This document shows positions 9,049-19,263 of a stretch of DNA of 64,000 bases, piece by piece. The position numbers were made by a program, and so were the translations under genes. Under the pieces are notes generated by a model. The model worked only from the letters and a program-made list of their open reading frames with translations, was not told where the DNA came from and did not search any database. The stretch is from Pseudomonas mandelii. GTDB taxonomy: Bacteria > Pseudomonadota > Gammaproteobacteria > Pseudomonadales > Pseudomonadaceae. The DNA lies in contig NZ_LT629796.1 of NCBI RefSeq assembly GCF_900106065.1, positions 496,001 through 560,000 on the forward strand, written 5' to 3'. The stretch's first letter is position 1. Each line of letters begins with the position of its first letter.

Positions 9049-9332
9049 TGACACCCTCTCGACTTCTTCGCGTAACAGCCCGGCGAGTATCGCCTATCGC
9101 CCGCCATTACACATCCGTCAAAACCGCCTGACAGGGTTCTGGATCAAAAGTTCATACGGTCTTTGTATCGTCATCGAGACGCCATCACTTTGCCACCGCT
9201 CTGTAATAAACCATCGCGATACTGGCGCCAGTTTTTAGAGCGTCGGGTTCTACCCGGCCACTGTTTCCGTCCCTCAACGGTCGGTTGTGTCCCGGATGGC
9301 TCAGTCATCCCCTTACATCTTCGGAGATTGAT

Positions 9333-10649
9333 ATGCGTCTTGCTTCCACGAAAACTGCGGCGGCCCTGTGTGGCGGTCTGCTGCTGGCCATGAGTGTTCC
9401 GGCCAGTGCCGCAGTCGACGCCAAACTGCTCGACATGCTTAAGGCAAACGGCTCGATTACCAATGCGCAATACAGCGAACTGCAAGCCGAGCTGGCCAGG
9501 GATCAAAAAGATCAGCAAATCGCCCGTCAGGCTCAGCAAGAGACCAACGAGCAGATCGCGGCCACCGCGAAGAAAACCAATGAGCTGAGCACCTTCGACC
9601 AGAAACTGGCCTGGGCTGCCAAGACCCAATTCAAGGGCGACGTGCGTTTCCGTCAGGAAACGGTCAAGAACGATGGTGTCTCGAACAACCGGGACCAGGA
9701 CCGTCAGCGCGTTCGTGCCCGTCTGGGTGCCTATACCGAAATCAACCCGCAAGTCGACACCGGTATCCGTATCGCCACCGGCAACAACGACGACGCGCGC
9801 TCCACCAACCAGAGCCTGGACAACTACTTCGACAAGAAGTCGATCTGGCTGGACCAGGGTTACGTCGACTACCACCCGGACGCGATCAAGAACCTGCACA
9901 TCGTTGGCGGCAAGATGCCACAGCAATGGGTGAGCATGGGCGACATCATCTGGGATAGCGACATCAGCCCTGAAGGTCTGTCCGTGTCGTATAAATACCC
10001 GCTGGGCGCCAGCACCGAGGTGTTCGGTAGCGCCGGCCACTACACCCTCAAGGACAACGTCGACGGCGACGGCGTGCAGTTCAAGCACGACTTGCGTCTG
10101 TACGCCGGCCAGTTGGGCGCGCGCTTCGCCCTCACCGACAACCTGAAACTGACTCTGGGTGGCAGCGTCTACGGCTACGACAACGACGACGACATCACCG
10201 CCGGCGGCACCAGCATCCCGTCCGTACTGGCCACCAACGGCAACACCCCGAACGAGCAATTCAAACTGTACGAAGGCTTTGGTCAGATCGACATCACCGG
10301 CCTGCCACTGCCGCTCTCGCTGTACGGTCAGTACGTCAACAACAAAGACGCCAGCAACGATCAGGATTCTGCCTGGCTGGCCGGTGTAAAGACCAAGTTC
10401 TATGGCTTCGCCGTGGACTACAACTACCGCGACGTGCAGCGTAACGCCGTGGTCGGCGCCTTCACCGACTCCGACTTCGCCAACGGTTTCACCGGTTCGC
10501 GTGGCAGCAAGTTGAAAGTGAGTTACGAGCTGGACAAGAACTTCGCCCTGGGCGCGACGTACTTCATGGCTAACTCTGACTACACCAACGCCAACCTCAA
10601 GGATTCGGACATCAACACTCTGCAATTGGACGCCGAAGCCAAGTTCTAA
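9333..10649 (+). CDS. outer-membrane putative porin
   Basis: 438 aa. A signal peptide (MRLASTKTAAALCGGLLL.. ending ASA near residue 26) is followed by a short charged, coiled-coil-like segment (about 35-75, YSELQAELARDQKDQQ) and then a beta-barrel region with alternating aromatic and Gly/Asp-rich strands ending in LQLDAEAKF, a terminal Phe as in outer-membrane proteins. It fits the Porin_5 'putative porin' family of Pseudomonas. The start is the ATG after CGGAGATTGAT; an in-frame upstream codon at 9285 would add residues before the signal peptide and is unlikely. It is monocistronic, and solute specificity is unknown. Confidence 0.87.
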   Translation: MRLASTKTAAALCGGLLLAMSVPASAAVDAKLLDMLKANGSITNAQYSELQAELARDQKDQQIARQAQQETNEQIAATAKKTNELSTFDQKLAWAAKTQFKGDVRFRQETVKNDGVSNNRDQDRQRVRARLGAYTEINPQVDTGIRIATGNNDDARSTNQSLDNYFDKKSIWLDQGYVDYHPDAIKNLHIVGGKMPQQWVSMGDIIWDSDISPEGLSVSYKYPLGASTEVFGSAGHYTLKDNVDGDGVQFKHDLRLYAGQLGARFALTDNLKLTLGGSVYGYDNDDDITAGGTSIPSVLATNGNTPNEQFKLYEGFGQIDITGLPLPLSLYGQYVNNKDASNDQDSAWLAGVKTKFYGFAVDYNYRDVQRNAVVGAFTDSDFANGFTGSRGSKLKVSYELDKNFALGATYFMANSDYTNANLKDSDINTLQLDAEAKF

Positions 10650-10663
10650 GCAGTACCGCTCCA

Positions 10664-10690
10664 CGCCTCAGGTCATGGACGCTTGAGGCG
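10664..10690 (+). terminator. possible weak terminator after the porin gene
   Basis: CGCCTCA (10664-10670) pairs with TGAGGCG (10684-10690), followed by CTTTAC. The stem is short and the T run poor. Confidence 0.3.
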
Positions 10691-10782
10691 CTTTACAGTC
10701 TGGCGTGGATGGATCGATCCCCATCATCCGTTCGATGCATCCACGCCGGCCTGCTTCTGTCCCCTGCGATAACGCCACGACT

Positions 10783-11019
10783 TTACGGAATGTCCTTGCG
10801 ACGCTCCGCAGCGAGACGTTCGGCGAGTGCATCGACCTCCGGCACAGCTTCCTCCGGCAAGACGCGCAGCGTCTGCTGCATCAAACGCATCTGACGAATG
10901 AACCGCCGGCAATTGGGGCAGAACATTAAATGATGCCGCACCAGCAACTTCTCCCGAAAGCTCAACTGGCCATCGAGATAATCACTGGCACGTGCCACTT
11001 GCTCCTTACAGGTCAGCAT
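10783..11019 (-). CDS. zinc-binding anti-sigma factor (zf-HC2 type)
   Basis: 78 aa. It has the anti-sigma zinc-finger pattern with an early Cys (LTCKEQ) and the HHLMFCPNC motif, which would bind one zinc as His-x3-Cys-x2-Cys. It has no transmembrane helix, so it would be a soluble ZAS domain alone, as in redox- or ligand-responsive anti-sigmas. Its start overlaps the end of the ECF sigma gene by 7 bases, so the two are co-translated and surely partners. The signal is unknown. Confidence 0.85.
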   Translation of the reverse strand: MLTCKEQVARASDYLDGQLSFREKLLVRHHLMFCPNCRRFIRQMRLMQQTLRVLPEEAVPEVDALAERLAAERRKDIP

Positions 11020-11624
11020 TCGCCGGTTTCCTCAAAATGCTCCACGGTCGCAAAGACCTTCAACCGTGCCCGATGCAGCAGCACGCGAACATTGGAGAGC
11101 GAGATGTCCAGAAGATTACAGATGTCTTCCAGTTCCAGTCCCTGACGCTCGCGCAACAGCAAGACGCTGCGTTGCAGTTCCGACAGGCTGAGCAACGTGT
11201 GTTCGAGACATTCGCGCAACTCGCGTTCGGTGAGCAACGCCTCCGGGGTGTCCTGGTGCCAGGCGAACGGTGCCACCAGCCAGTGGCCATCAGCGGACGA
11301 AAAACGATCATCATCAATCGTGCCATGGGGCGATGGAAGGTCATCAAGCAGCACCTCGCGACAGTTCTGCTTGTAACGGCCCTTCGCCGCATTGGCGGTG
11401 ATGGTCAGCAACCAGGTCTTGAGGCTCGAACGCGCCTCGAACTTGCTCAGATTACGCACGACCGACAGCCACGCATCCTGCACCACTTCGTCAGCATGCC
11501 GGTTGCCGACGATCGCATAAGCGACTGCACGCATCGGGCTCTGGTAAGTGCTGACCAACTCTTTGAAGGCTTGTTGTTCACCTGCCAGCAATCTTTGCAG
11601 CAGTTGCGCGTCGTCAGCCGCCAT
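11013..11624 (-). CDS. ECF-type RNA polymerase sigma factor
   Basis: 203 aa with sigma region 2 (about 15-85, VVQDAWLSVVRNLSKFEARS) and region 4 (about 140-195, LSELQRSVLLLRERQGLELEDIC then an HTH). The linker has an insertion (about 90-130) not typical of the smallest ECFs. It directs RNA polymerase to a small regulon and is held inactive by the overlapping zinc anti-sigma gene. From memory, the same pair beside the same FabH-like gene occurs in P. aeruginosa (PA3284-PA3286 region). Its target promoters were not identified here. Confidence 0.88.
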   Translation of the reverse strand: MAADDAQLLQRLLAGEQQAFKELVSTYQSPMRAVAYAIVGNRHADEVVQDAWLSVVRNLSKFEARSSLKTWLLTITANAAKGRYKQNCREVLLDDLPSPHGTIDDDRFSSADGHWLVAPFAWHQDTPEALLTERELRECLEHTLLSLSELQRSVLLLRERQGLELEDICNLLDISLSNVRVLLHRARLKVFATVEHFEETGEC

Positions 11625-11777
11625 TCACAAACCCCTTGTCCTGACCTCGAAAAATGAATCAGCAGGGCGTCGCCGTCGGCAACGTCCTGCTGTCATTTCC
11701 GAAAACTACAGCGTCCCGACTGCTTCGGCTGTAGGAAAAACCAGCGCAAATCAACGGAAATAGCGACAGCCTTTCCC

Positions 11778-12899
11778 TCAACGCTTGCGTAACAGCACGC
11801 TACCAATCGAGTAACCCGCGCCGAACGAACTGAGCACGGCCAGGGAACCGGCGGGCAGATCATCCTGATGCTTGTGAAAGGAAATCACCGACCCGGCGGA
11901 GCTGGTGTTGGCGTAGGTGTCGAGAATCACCGGGGCTTCTTCTTCGGTGGCTTCGCGGCCCAGCAGTTTCTTCACGATCAGGTGGTTCATGCTGAGGTTG
12001 GCCTGGTGCAACCAGAAACGTTTCACGTCACTGACGTTGAGCTTGTTCTCTTCCAGGTGCGTAGCGATCAGCTCGGCCACCATCGGGCAGACGTCGCGGA
12101 ACACCTTGCGGCCTTCCTGCACGAACAGTTTGTCCTTGGCTCCGATGCCCTCTTCCGCCGCGCGGTTGAGGAAGCCGAAGTTGTTGCGAATATTGTTGGA
12201 GAACTTGGTCAGCAGTTTGGTGCTGACGATGTCGAACTGGTACGGGGAGGTCGCCAGGTCGGCACGCTCAATGATCACCGCCGTCGCCGCGTCGCCAAAA
12301 ATGAAGTGGCTGTCACGGTCGCGGAAGTTCAAGTGACCGGTGCAAACTTCCGGGTTGACCATCAGGATTGCCCGGGCCTGGCCCAGTTGCACGCTGTTGG
12401 CGGCCGCCTGGATACCGAAGGTCGCCGAGGAGCAAGCCACGTTCATGTCGAAACCAAAGCCCTGGATACCCAGCGCTTCCTGGACTTCGATGGCGATGGC
12501 CGGGTAGGCGCGCTGCAGGTTGGAGCACGCCACAATGACGCCGTCGATGTCGGCGGCGGTCTTGCCGGCACGCTGCAAGGCCTGTTCGGCCGCGCCGATG
12601 GCCATCTGGCAAAGCACCGACCATTCGTCGTTGGAACGCTCAGGCAGACGCGGCGCCATGCGTTGCGGGTCGAGGATGCCATCCTTGTCCATCACAAAGC
12701 GGCTTTTGATACCGGAAGCTTTTTCGATAAACGCAGCGCTGGATTCGGTCAACGCTTCGACTTCGCCACGGGCGATGGCGTCGGCGTTATCGGCGTTGAA
12801 TTGCGCGACGTAAGCGTTGAAAGACTGCACCAGCTCTTCATTGGAGATGCTGTTGGCCGGGGTGTACAGGCCGGTGCCGCTGATGACGACGTTATGCAT
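11778..12899 (-). CDS. beta-ketoacyl-ACP synthase III family (FabH-like, PA3286 type)
   Basis: 373 aa thiolase-fold condensing enzyme. The catalytic Cys is in DMNVACSSATF (Cys156), the His in FWLHQANLSMN and the Asn in DTYANTSSAGS, so the Cys-His-Asn triad is complete. It is about 50 residues longer than housekeeping FabH and matches the P. aeruginosa PA3286 type, reported to condense octanoyl-CoA from beta-oxidation with malonyl-ACP and feed it into fatty-acid synthesis. I placed the start at 12899 (MHNVVISGTG); the longer in-frame option adds 18 residues unlike the family. Downstream on the same strand is the ECF sigma/anti-sigma pair. Confidence 0.87.
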   Translation of the reverse strand: MHNVVISGTGLYTPANSISNEELVQSFNAYVAQFNADNADAIARGEVEALTESSAAFIEKASGIKSRFVMDKDGILDPQRMAPRLPERSNDEWSVLCQMAIGAAEQALQRAGKTAADIDGVIVACSNLQRAYPAIAIEVQEALGIQGFGFDMNVACSSATFGIQAAANSVQLGQARAILMVNPEVCTGHLNFRDRDSHFIFGDAATAVIIERADLATSPYQFDIVSTKLLTKFSNNIRNNFGFLNRAAEEGIGAKDKLFVQEGRKVFRDVCPMVAELIATHLEENKLNVSDVKRFWLHQANLSMNHLIVKKLLGREATEEEAPVILDTYANTSSAGSVISFHKHQDDLPAGSLAVLSSFGAGYSIGSVLLRKR

Positions 12900-13243
12900 G
12901 GTCGTTTCTCTAATCTGTTCAGGCAGAAAGCGTTGGCACCGACGTACCAACACACAAAGGGTCTGTTCCCGTCACGGAAAGCACACCTGGCATCGCTTTA
13001 TTCCGTACCGCCCGAACCTTGAGAGGCTCAAAACTGCGGGACCGGCGTTTATAGGCGCGAAGTTTGCCATAAACATTGGGTTTTGGCGCCATTTTGCTCG
13101 ATGACTCCCACCTGCCAGGCAATACAAAAACCTGTGGGAGCGAGCCTGCTCGTGATGGGGCCATCACCTCCAACATCTATGTCGACTGTGATGCCGCCAG
13201 CGCGAGCAGGCTCGCTCCCACAGGTATTGCACAAGTCTCGGGG
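12900..13243. other. intergenic region between the FabH-like gene and hrpA
   Basis: No gene seen. It must hold the promoter of the FabH-like gene on its left side; a TATAAA lies on the minus strand near 13052, without a convincing -35. A REP pair fills 13131-13224. hrpA, read toward this region, ends at 13244. Confidence 0.6.
13131..13224. repeat. REP pair (inverted), GTGGGAGCGAGCCTGCTCG type
   Basis: CCTGTGGGAGCGAGCCTGCT at 13131 faces its inverse ending in CTCGCTCCCACAGG at 13224. The spacer contains CAACATCTATGTCGACTGTG, related to the spacer of the tandem array at 62-63.5 kb. Confidence 0.87.
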
Positions 13244-16200
13244 TCAGGGTTCGACCTGGGTCCATTGCTTGTTCAGGCGCTTGTCGGAGATTGGCACTTT
13301 GGTCCCCAGTTGCTGGGCGAACAGCGAAACCCGGTATTCCTCCAGCCACCAGCGATAGAGCTCCAGTTGCGGATCGCGCTTGCCTTCCTGGGCGTGTTTG
13401 TTGGCGCGGGTCTGGTATTGGGTCCAGAGACCGGACAGTTCGCCACTCCAGACCCGATCCCTCTGCACCTGTGCACCAATCTTCTCGAAGCGTTGCTCGA
13501 CAGCCTTCAGGTAACGCGGCAATTCCTTGAGCCACTGCATCGGCGTCTCCCGGACAAACCCCGGATACACCAGATGACTGAGCTGTTGCTTGATGTCGTT
13601 CAGGGCCACGGCTTGCGCCAGATCAATCTTGCCCTTGAAGCGTTTTTGCAGGCCGTGCCAGTGCTTGAGAATCTCCAGCGTCAACTTGGCTAGGCGCTCG
13701 GCGTGCTCAGTCCAGCCACCGCGCTTGCGCTCGGCCAACGAGGCCAGCCCGGCGCCATCCCGTGGCAACGGGTCTTCGCCCTCGAGAATGCAACTGTCGA
13801 GGCTGGCCAGCAGAATGTCTTCCACCAGCGCATCAATGCGCCCCAGTTCACGGTACATCAGCCCCAGCTCGGTCAGCCCCGGCAGCTTGCCGCGCAGGAA
13901 CTTCGCCGGCTCGGCCAACTGCTGCATCAGCAATCGCTGCAAGGCGCGGCGATGCTGGAACTCGGCCTCGGCGGGGGTCGAAAAACGCCCTTCCTTGACT
14001 GTCCCGCTCTCTTCCACCAGCGCCGGATACACCGTCATCGACAACCCGGCGATCTTCTGCTGGGTTTTCTCGGCGACGGCGGCAAAGACTTTCGGTTCCA
14101 CCGGCTGTTGGTTTTTCGCGGTTTGCGGCACGGCCAACGCGGCTTGGCTGGCTTCGGCAAAGCGTGCGGTCAACTCGGCCAGATCTCGCCCTTCGCCGAG
14201 GAACTTGCCCTGGCCGTCGACGATTTCCAGGTTCATCCGCAGATGACTGTCGACTTGCTGTGAAGCTTCCGCCCACGCCTCATCGCTGACCCGCGCGCCC
14301 GTCATGCGCAGCAGCTCGCGGCCCAACGCCTGCGGCAACGAGCCCTCGGCGAAGGTCATGCGCTGCAACGCGGCTTTGACGAAGTCCGGCACCGGCACGA
14401 AATTCTTGCGCAGGGCCTTGGGCAGGTTGCGCACCAGCGCGATGCACTTGGCCTCGATCACGCCCGGCACCAGCCATTCCAGACGTTCCGGCGGCAGCAT
14501 CGGCAACAGCGGCGCCGGCACGCGCAGGGTCACACCATCGCGCGGGTGGTTCGGTTCGAAGTGGTAACTCAGGGCCAGTTCCAGATCGCCGATGTGCAAG
14601 GTGTCCGGGTAATGCAGGGCGGTGACTTCGCTGGCCTCACGGGCCAGCACGTCTTCTTCGCGCATGATCAGCAGCTGCGGGTCTTTCTGGCTGTTGACCC
14701 GGTACCAGCTGTCGAACGTTGCGGTCTGGTGGATCTCCGCCGGCAAACGCGCATCGTAGAAAGCGAACAGGGTTTCTTCGTCAGCGAGAATGTCGCGACG
14801 CCGAGCCTTGGCTTCCAGTTCGTCGAGTTGTTCCAGCAGTTGCGCATTGGCCGTCAGGCACTTGGCCTTGGATTGAATCTCGCCGCGTACCAGGCCTTCG
14901 CGAATGAAGAACTCACGAGAAACCACGGGATCGATCGGCCCGTAATGCACCGGCCGGCGACCCACCACGATCAGCCCGAACAGCGTGATCTGCTCGAAGG
15001 CCACGACCTGGCCACGCTTTTTCTCCCAGTGCGGTTCGAAGTGGTTTTTCTTGATCAGGTGCCCGGCCAGCGGCTCGATCCAGTCCGAGTCGATCTTGGC
15101 CACCATCCGCGCATAGAGCTTGGTGGTTTCCACCAGTTCGGCGGTCATCAGCCATTGCGGGCGCTTCTTGCCCAACCCGGAGGATGGGTGAATCCAGAAA
15201 CGTCGCTGACGGGCGCCGAGGTAATCGCCTTCATCGGTTTTCTGGCCGATCTGACTGAGCAGGCCCGAGAGCACGGCTTTGTGCAGCTTCGGGTAGTCCG
15301 CCGGCTCTTTGTTCAGGCTCAACTGCATGTCGCGGCAGATCAGGCTCAACTGACGGTGCGAGTCGCGCCATTCGCGCAGACGCAGGTAATTCAGGAAGTT
15401 CTTGCGGCACCAATTGCGCAGCGGGCTGGCGGTCAGGGCCTGACGCTGCTCTTCAAAACCACGCCACAGATTGACCAGCCCGGCGAAATCCGAGTCCACG
15501 TCCTTCCACTGTGCGTGGGCCTGATCCGCCGCTTGCTGGCGCTCCGGCGGACGCTCGCGCGGGTCTTGAATCGACATGGCGCTAGCGACGATCAACACTT
15601 CCTGCAAGCTGCCGAGTTTCGCCGCTTCCAGCAGCATGCGGCCCATGCGCGGGTCCACCGGCAGGCGCGCCAACTGGCGGCCGAGCGGGGTCAGCTGGCT
15701 GTTGCGGTCCACGGCCGAGAGTTCTTGCAGCAGGTTGAAACCGTCGCTGATCGCCTTGCCATCCGGCGGTTCGATAAACGGGAAGTCGGTGATCTCGCCG
15801 AGACGCAAGTGCAGCATCTGCAAAATCACGGCGGCGAGGTTGGTGCGCAGAATTTCCGGGTCGGTAAATTCAGGGCGACCGATGAAGTCGTCTTCGCCAT
15901 AGAGTCGAATGCAAATACCCGGCTCGACCCGACCGCATCGACCTTTACGCTGGTTGGCGCTGGCCTGGGAAATGGCTTCGATGGGCAGACGCTGGACCTT
16001 GGCGCGGTAGCTGTAACGGCTGATGCGCGCGGTGCCGCTGTCGATCACGTAACGGATGCCCGGCACCGTCAGCGAAGTTTCCGCGACGTTGGTCGCCAGC
16101 ACCACGCGACGGCCAGGGTGCGACTGGAAAATCCGCTGCTGTTCGGCAGGCGACAAGCGCGCGTACAGCGGCAGAATCTCGGTGTGCTTGAGCTGGGCCT

Positions 16201-17155
16201 TGCGCAGCATGTCGGCGGCATCGCGAATCTCGCGCTCGCCGGGCAGGAACACCAACACGTCGCCGGGGCTCTTGCGCTCGCTACGTTCGAACGCGGCAAT
16301 TTCGTCGAGGGTGGCGAGGATCGCCTGATCCACGGTCAAGTCGTCCTCGACGCGGTTGCCCTCCTCGTCCTGCTCAAGCGTCAGCGGGCGATACCAGGTT
16401 TCAACCGGGAAAGTCCGACCCGAAACTTCAACGATGGGTGCGTCATCGAAATGCTTGGAGAAGCGTTCCAGGTCGATGGTCGCCGAGGTGATGATGACTT
16501 TGAGGTCCGGGCGACGCGGCAGCAGGGTTTTCAGGTAACCGAGCAGGAAGTCGATGTTGAGGCTGCGTTCGTGGGCTTCGTCGACGATGATCGTGTCGTA
16601 GCGTTCGAGGTAACGGTCGTTCTGGGTTTCCGCCAGCAGGATGCCATCGGTCATCAATTTGATCAGGGTGTTGGAGTCGCTCTGATCCTCGAACCGCACC
16701 TGATAGCCGACCAGCGCGCCCAATGGCGTCGCCAGTTCTTCGGCAACCCGGCTGGCCACGCTGCGCGCAGCGATTCGACGCGGTTGAGTGTGGCCGATCA
16801 AGCCATGCTGGCCGCGGCCGATTTCCAGGCAGATCTTCGGCAACTGGGTGGTTTTACCCGAGCCGGTTTCGCCGGCGATGATCAGCACCTGATGCTTGAG
16901 CAGCGCTTCCTTGATTTCGTCGCGCTTGGCGGCGATCGGCAAACTGTCGTCGTAACGAATCACCGGCAGGCTGGCACGCCGCGCCAGGACCTGGTCACAG
17001 GACGCCTGCATGCGCGTGACCCACTGGGCCAGCTTGGCCTCGTCAGGTTTCTTGCGCAGCTCAAGCAACTGCCGCCGCAGCCGGTGGCGGTCGGCGAGCA
17101 TGGCGTGATCGAGGTTTTTCAGCAGTTTGTCGATGGAAGGCGATTCGTCAGTCAT
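13244..17155 (-). CDS. hrpA: ATP-dependent RNA helicase HrpA
   Basis: 1303 aa, the usual HrpA length. DEAH-box core: Walker A GETGSGKTT (95-103), DEAH (192-195), SATID motif III, and motif VI QRKGRCGRVEPG. Helicase-associated, OB-fold and DUF3418 C-terminal regions follow. HrpA unwinds RNA in the cytosol and in E. coli has been tied to rescue of stalled ribosomes and mRNA processing. It is monocistronic with a REP pair on both sides. A very long open frame on the opposite strand is a codon-bias shadow. Confidence 0.95.
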   Translation of the reverse strand: MTDESPSIDKLLKNLDHAMLADRHRLRRQLLELRKKPDEAKLAQWVTRMQASCDQVLARRASLPVIRYDDSLPIAAKRDEIKEALLKHQVLIIAGETGSGKTTQLPKICLEIGRGQHGLIGHTQPRRIAARSVASRVAEELATPLGALVGYQVRFEDQSDSNTLIKLMTDGILLAETQNDRYLERYDTIIVDEAHERSLNIDFLLGYLKTLLPRRPDLKVIITSATIDLERFSKHFDDAPIVEVSGRTFPVETWYRPLTLEQDEEGNRVEDDLTVDQAILATLDEIAAFERSERKSPGDVLVFLPGEREIRDAADMLRKAQLKHTEILPLYARLSPAEQQRIFQSHPGRRVVLATNVAETSLTVPGIRYVIDSGTARISRYSYRAKVQRLPIEAISQASANQRKGRCGRVEPGICIRLYGEDDFIGRPEFTDPEILRTNLAAVILQMLHLRLGEITDFPFIEPPDGKAISDGFNLLQELSAVDRNSQLTPLGRQLARLPVDPRMGRMLLEAAKLGSLQEVLIVASAMSIQDPRERPPERQQAADQAHAQWKDVDSDFAGLVNLWRGFEEQRQALTASPLRNWCRKNFLNYLRLREWRDSHRQLSLICRDMQLSLNKEPADYPKLHKAVLSGLLSQIGQKTDEGDYLGARQRRFWIHPSSGLGKKRPQWLMTAELVETTKLYARMVAKIDSDWIEPLAGHLIKKNHFEPHWEKKRGQVVAFEQITLFGLIVVGRRPVHYGPIDPVVSREFFIREGLVRGEIQSKAKCLTANAQLLEQLDELEAKARRRDILADEETLFAFYDARLPAEIHQTATFDSWYRVNSQKDPQLLIMREEDVLAREASEVTALHYPDTLHIGDLELALSYHFEPNHPRDGVTLRVPAPLLPMLPPERLEWLVPGVIEAKCIALVRNLPKALRKNFVPVPDFVKAALQRMTFAEGSLPQALGRELLRMTGARVSDEAWAEASQQVDSHLRMNLEIVDGQGKFLGEGRDLAELTARFAEASQAALAVPQTAKNQQPVEPKVFAAVAEKTQQKIAGLSMTVYPALVEESGTVKEGRFSTPAEAEFQHRRALQRLLMQQLAEPAKFLRGKLPGLTELGLMYRELGRIDALVEDILLASLDSCILEGEDPLPRDGAGLASLAERKRGGWTEHAERLAKLTLEILKHWHGLQKRFKGKIDLAQAVALNDIKQQLSHLVYPGFVRETPMQWLKELPRYLKAVEQRFEKIGAQVQRDRVWSGELSGLWTQYQTRANKHAQEGKRDPQLELYRWWLEEYRVSLFAQQLGTKVPISDKRLNKQWTQVEP

Positions 17156-17236
17156 CAGGTACGCAAAAGTCGTCTAGTGGCGCAGGGGCCGGATTGTCGC
17201 AGATTTGGGGGCTCGGCGACGAATTCAACCTGCCTT

Positions 17237-17370
17237 TGTGGTGAGGGAGCTTGCTCCCGCTCGGCTGCGCGGCAGTCGTAATCCGGTCATCGCGGTGTAT
17301 CTGAAACACGACGGTGGATGGTTTTGGGGTCGCTTCGCGACCCAGCGGGAGCAAGATCCCTCGCCACAGG
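17237..17370. repeat. REP pair (inverted), GTGGYGAGGGAGCTTGCTCC type
   Basis: TTGTGGTGAGGGAGCTTGCT faces GGGAGCAAGATCCCTCGCCA; the CGCTCGGCTGCGCGGCAGTC arm follows the left copy. It lies between the start of hrpA and the end of aceK. Confidence 0.85.
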
Positions 17371-17386
17371 GGGTTCACTCAGGGGT

Positions 17387-19105
17387 TTATTCGTTATCCA
17401 GGCCTTTGCGGCGATACGGGAATACGTCGATGATTTTGCCGGCACGAATGGCTTCCTGCAGGCTTTTCCAGTAATCGGCGTTGTATAGCTCGCCATGCAA
17501 CTGGTCAAACAGCTTCCTTTGCCCGGAATCGGCAAACAGGAACGGCGGAAACTCCTCGGGAAACACATCCAGCGGCCCGATCGAATACCACGGCTCGGAG
17601 GCCATTTCGTCTTCCGGCGTACGCGGTTCCGGGATGTGGCGGAAGTTGGCTTCGGTCAGGAAGCAAATCTCGTCATAGTCATAAAACACCACCCGCCCGT
17701 GCCGGGTGACGCCGAAGTTCTTCAACAGCATGTCGCCGGGAAAGATGTTCGCCGCCGCCAGTTGCTTGATCGCCAGCCCGTAATCTTCCAGGGCCTCGTG
17801 GACCTGCGCCTCGTTGGCGTTTTCCAGGTACAGGTTCAGCGGCGTCATCCGCCGCTCGGTCCAGCAGTGACGGATCAGCACGGTGTCGCCTTCCACCGAC
17901 ACCGTGGACGCCGCCACCTCAAGCAGCTCTTCCAGGCACGCCGGGTCGAACTTGCTCAACGGGAAGCGAAAATCGGCGAACTCCTGGGTATCGGCCATGC
18001 GTCCAACGCGATCGACGCTTTTCACCAAACGGTATTTTTCGATCACCGTGGCACGGTCGACGTTTTTCGACGGCGAGAAACGGTCCTTGATGATTTTGAA
18101 CACGGTGTTGAAACCCGGCAGGGTAAACACGCTCATCACCATGCCTCGCACGCCGGGGGCCATGATGAATTGGTCGTCGGTGTTGGCCAGGTGATTGATC
18201 AGCGCCCGGTAGAACTCGGACTTGCCGTGTTTGTAGAAGCCGATGGAGGTGTACAACTCGGCGACGTGCTTGCCCGGCAGGATGCGCTTGAGGAAGCCGA
18301 TGAACTCCGCCGGCACCGGCACATCCACCATGAAATACGAACGGGTGAACGAAAAAATGATCGACACATCGGCTTCGTCGGTAATCAGCGCATCGATCTG
18401 AATCCCGCGCCCTTCACGGTGCAGCAGCGGAATCACCAGCGGCCATTGTTCGTCCCGGGTATAGATGCGCCCCACCAGGTACGCGCCTTTGTTGCGGTAG
18501 AGCACCGAGGAGAACAGCTCGACGCTCAGTTCAGGGTCCTTGCACACCCAATCCGGCAGGTTCTCACGCAGTTGGGCTTCGAGGCGGTGCAGGTCGCCGG
18601 CCAGGTCGGCGTAATCCTCGCTGAAGCTGTAATCGGCAAAAATGCTCGCGAGCATGCCGGACAACTGGCCCTGGGGCTTATAGGTTCGGGTTTGCGCGGC
18701 GCGGGCCCGGCGCAGGCTGGGCCGGGTGGTGTGGATAAACATGCAGCCGTCGCTGATCAGGTCATGGCTGAACAGCCCGCAAAAAATCGAGTTGTACCAA
18801 GTCTCGGACAGTTCATCATCGAAACGCAGGTCGATCAGCGTGATGTAAGCGCTTTTGACCAGAGGCCAGCAACTGACGTCCAGTGTGTCGCTGTCAAACG
18901 CGACGCGCAGCCGTTCCACGGTTTCGCTGACTTTTTCTTCGTACAGATTGATCCGCGCGGCCGACGCGACCTGCGCCTCCTGCCACTGGGCCTGCTCGAA
19001 GCGGGCCCGAGCGCCGTCGGTGATCTGGCGGAAATGCTCGCGGTAATCGTCAAAGCCATCGAGGATCATTCGGGCGATGTCGGCGGCTGGCCATTGCTGC
19101 GGCAT
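17387..19105 (-). CDS. aceK: isocitrate dehydrogenase kinase/phosphatase
   Basis: 572 aa, full length for AceK. Recognisable are the N-terminal regulatory half ([27 protein letters not shown]), the ATP-binding loop [12 protein letters not shown] (about 315-327), and the kinase core with [19 protein letters not shown] and [14 protein letters not shown]. This one protein phosphorylates and dephosphorylates isocitrate dehydrogenase, directing carbon between the TCA cycle and the glyoxylate shunt during growth on acetate or fatty acids. Unlike in E. coli it is not in an aceBAK operon, which is normal for Pseudomonas. Confidence 0.95.
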   Translation of the reverse strand: MPQQWPAADIARMILDGFDDYREHFRQITDGARARFEQAQWQEAQVASAARINLYEEKVSETVERLRVAFDSDTLDVSCWPLVKSAYITLIDLRFDDELSETWYNSIFCGLFSHDLISDGCMFIHTTRPSLRRARAAQTRTYKPQGQLSGMLASIFADYSFSEDYADLAGDLHRLEAQLRENLPDWVCKDPELSVELFSSVLYRNKGAYLVGRIYTRDEQWPLVIPLLHREGRGIQIDALITDEADVSIIFSFTRSYFMVDVPVPAEFIGFLKRILPGKHVAELYTSIGFYKHGKSEFYRALINHLANTDDQFIMAPGVRGMVMSVFTLPGFNTVFKIIKDRFSPSKNVDRATVIEKYRLVKSVDRVGRMADTQEFADFRFPLSKFDPACLEELLEVAASTVSVEGDTVLIRHCWTERRMTPLNLYLENANEAQVHEALEDYGLAIKQLAAANIFPGDMLLKNFGVTRHGRVVFYDYDEICFLTEANFRHIPEPRTPEDEMASEPWYSIGPLDVFPEEFPPFLFADSGQRKLFDQLHGELYNADYWKSLQEAIRAGKIIDVFPYRRKGLDNE

Positions 19106-19263
19106 GGGTGAGACCTCTGCGGGAATTCATGAGCCCTGAGCTTAGCCAGTGAACCGGGTGCAGGAGAAGCGTAATTTTCGGCTCGAGTTAAATGCTCGTT
19201 TTTCGGTTGCCATGGATAAGGCGCTCGGCAACACTCTCGTCCCCATCAAGGAAGGAGTGCACC

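Noticed and set aside
9171..10664. Open frame of about 497 codons opposite the porin gene
   Set aside because: Antisense to a porin with signal peptide and beta-barrel ending; Val/Gln-rich composition without motifs.
14546..17281. Very long open frame (about 911 codons) on the plus strand across hrpA
   Set aside because: It is antisense to a complete, motif-verified HrpA; GC-rich third positions keep the opposite frame open. It has no family motifs and a His/Gln/Val-biased composition typical of such shadows.
17495..19111. Open frame of about 538 codons opposite aceK
   Set aside because: Antisense shadow of a full-length AceK.
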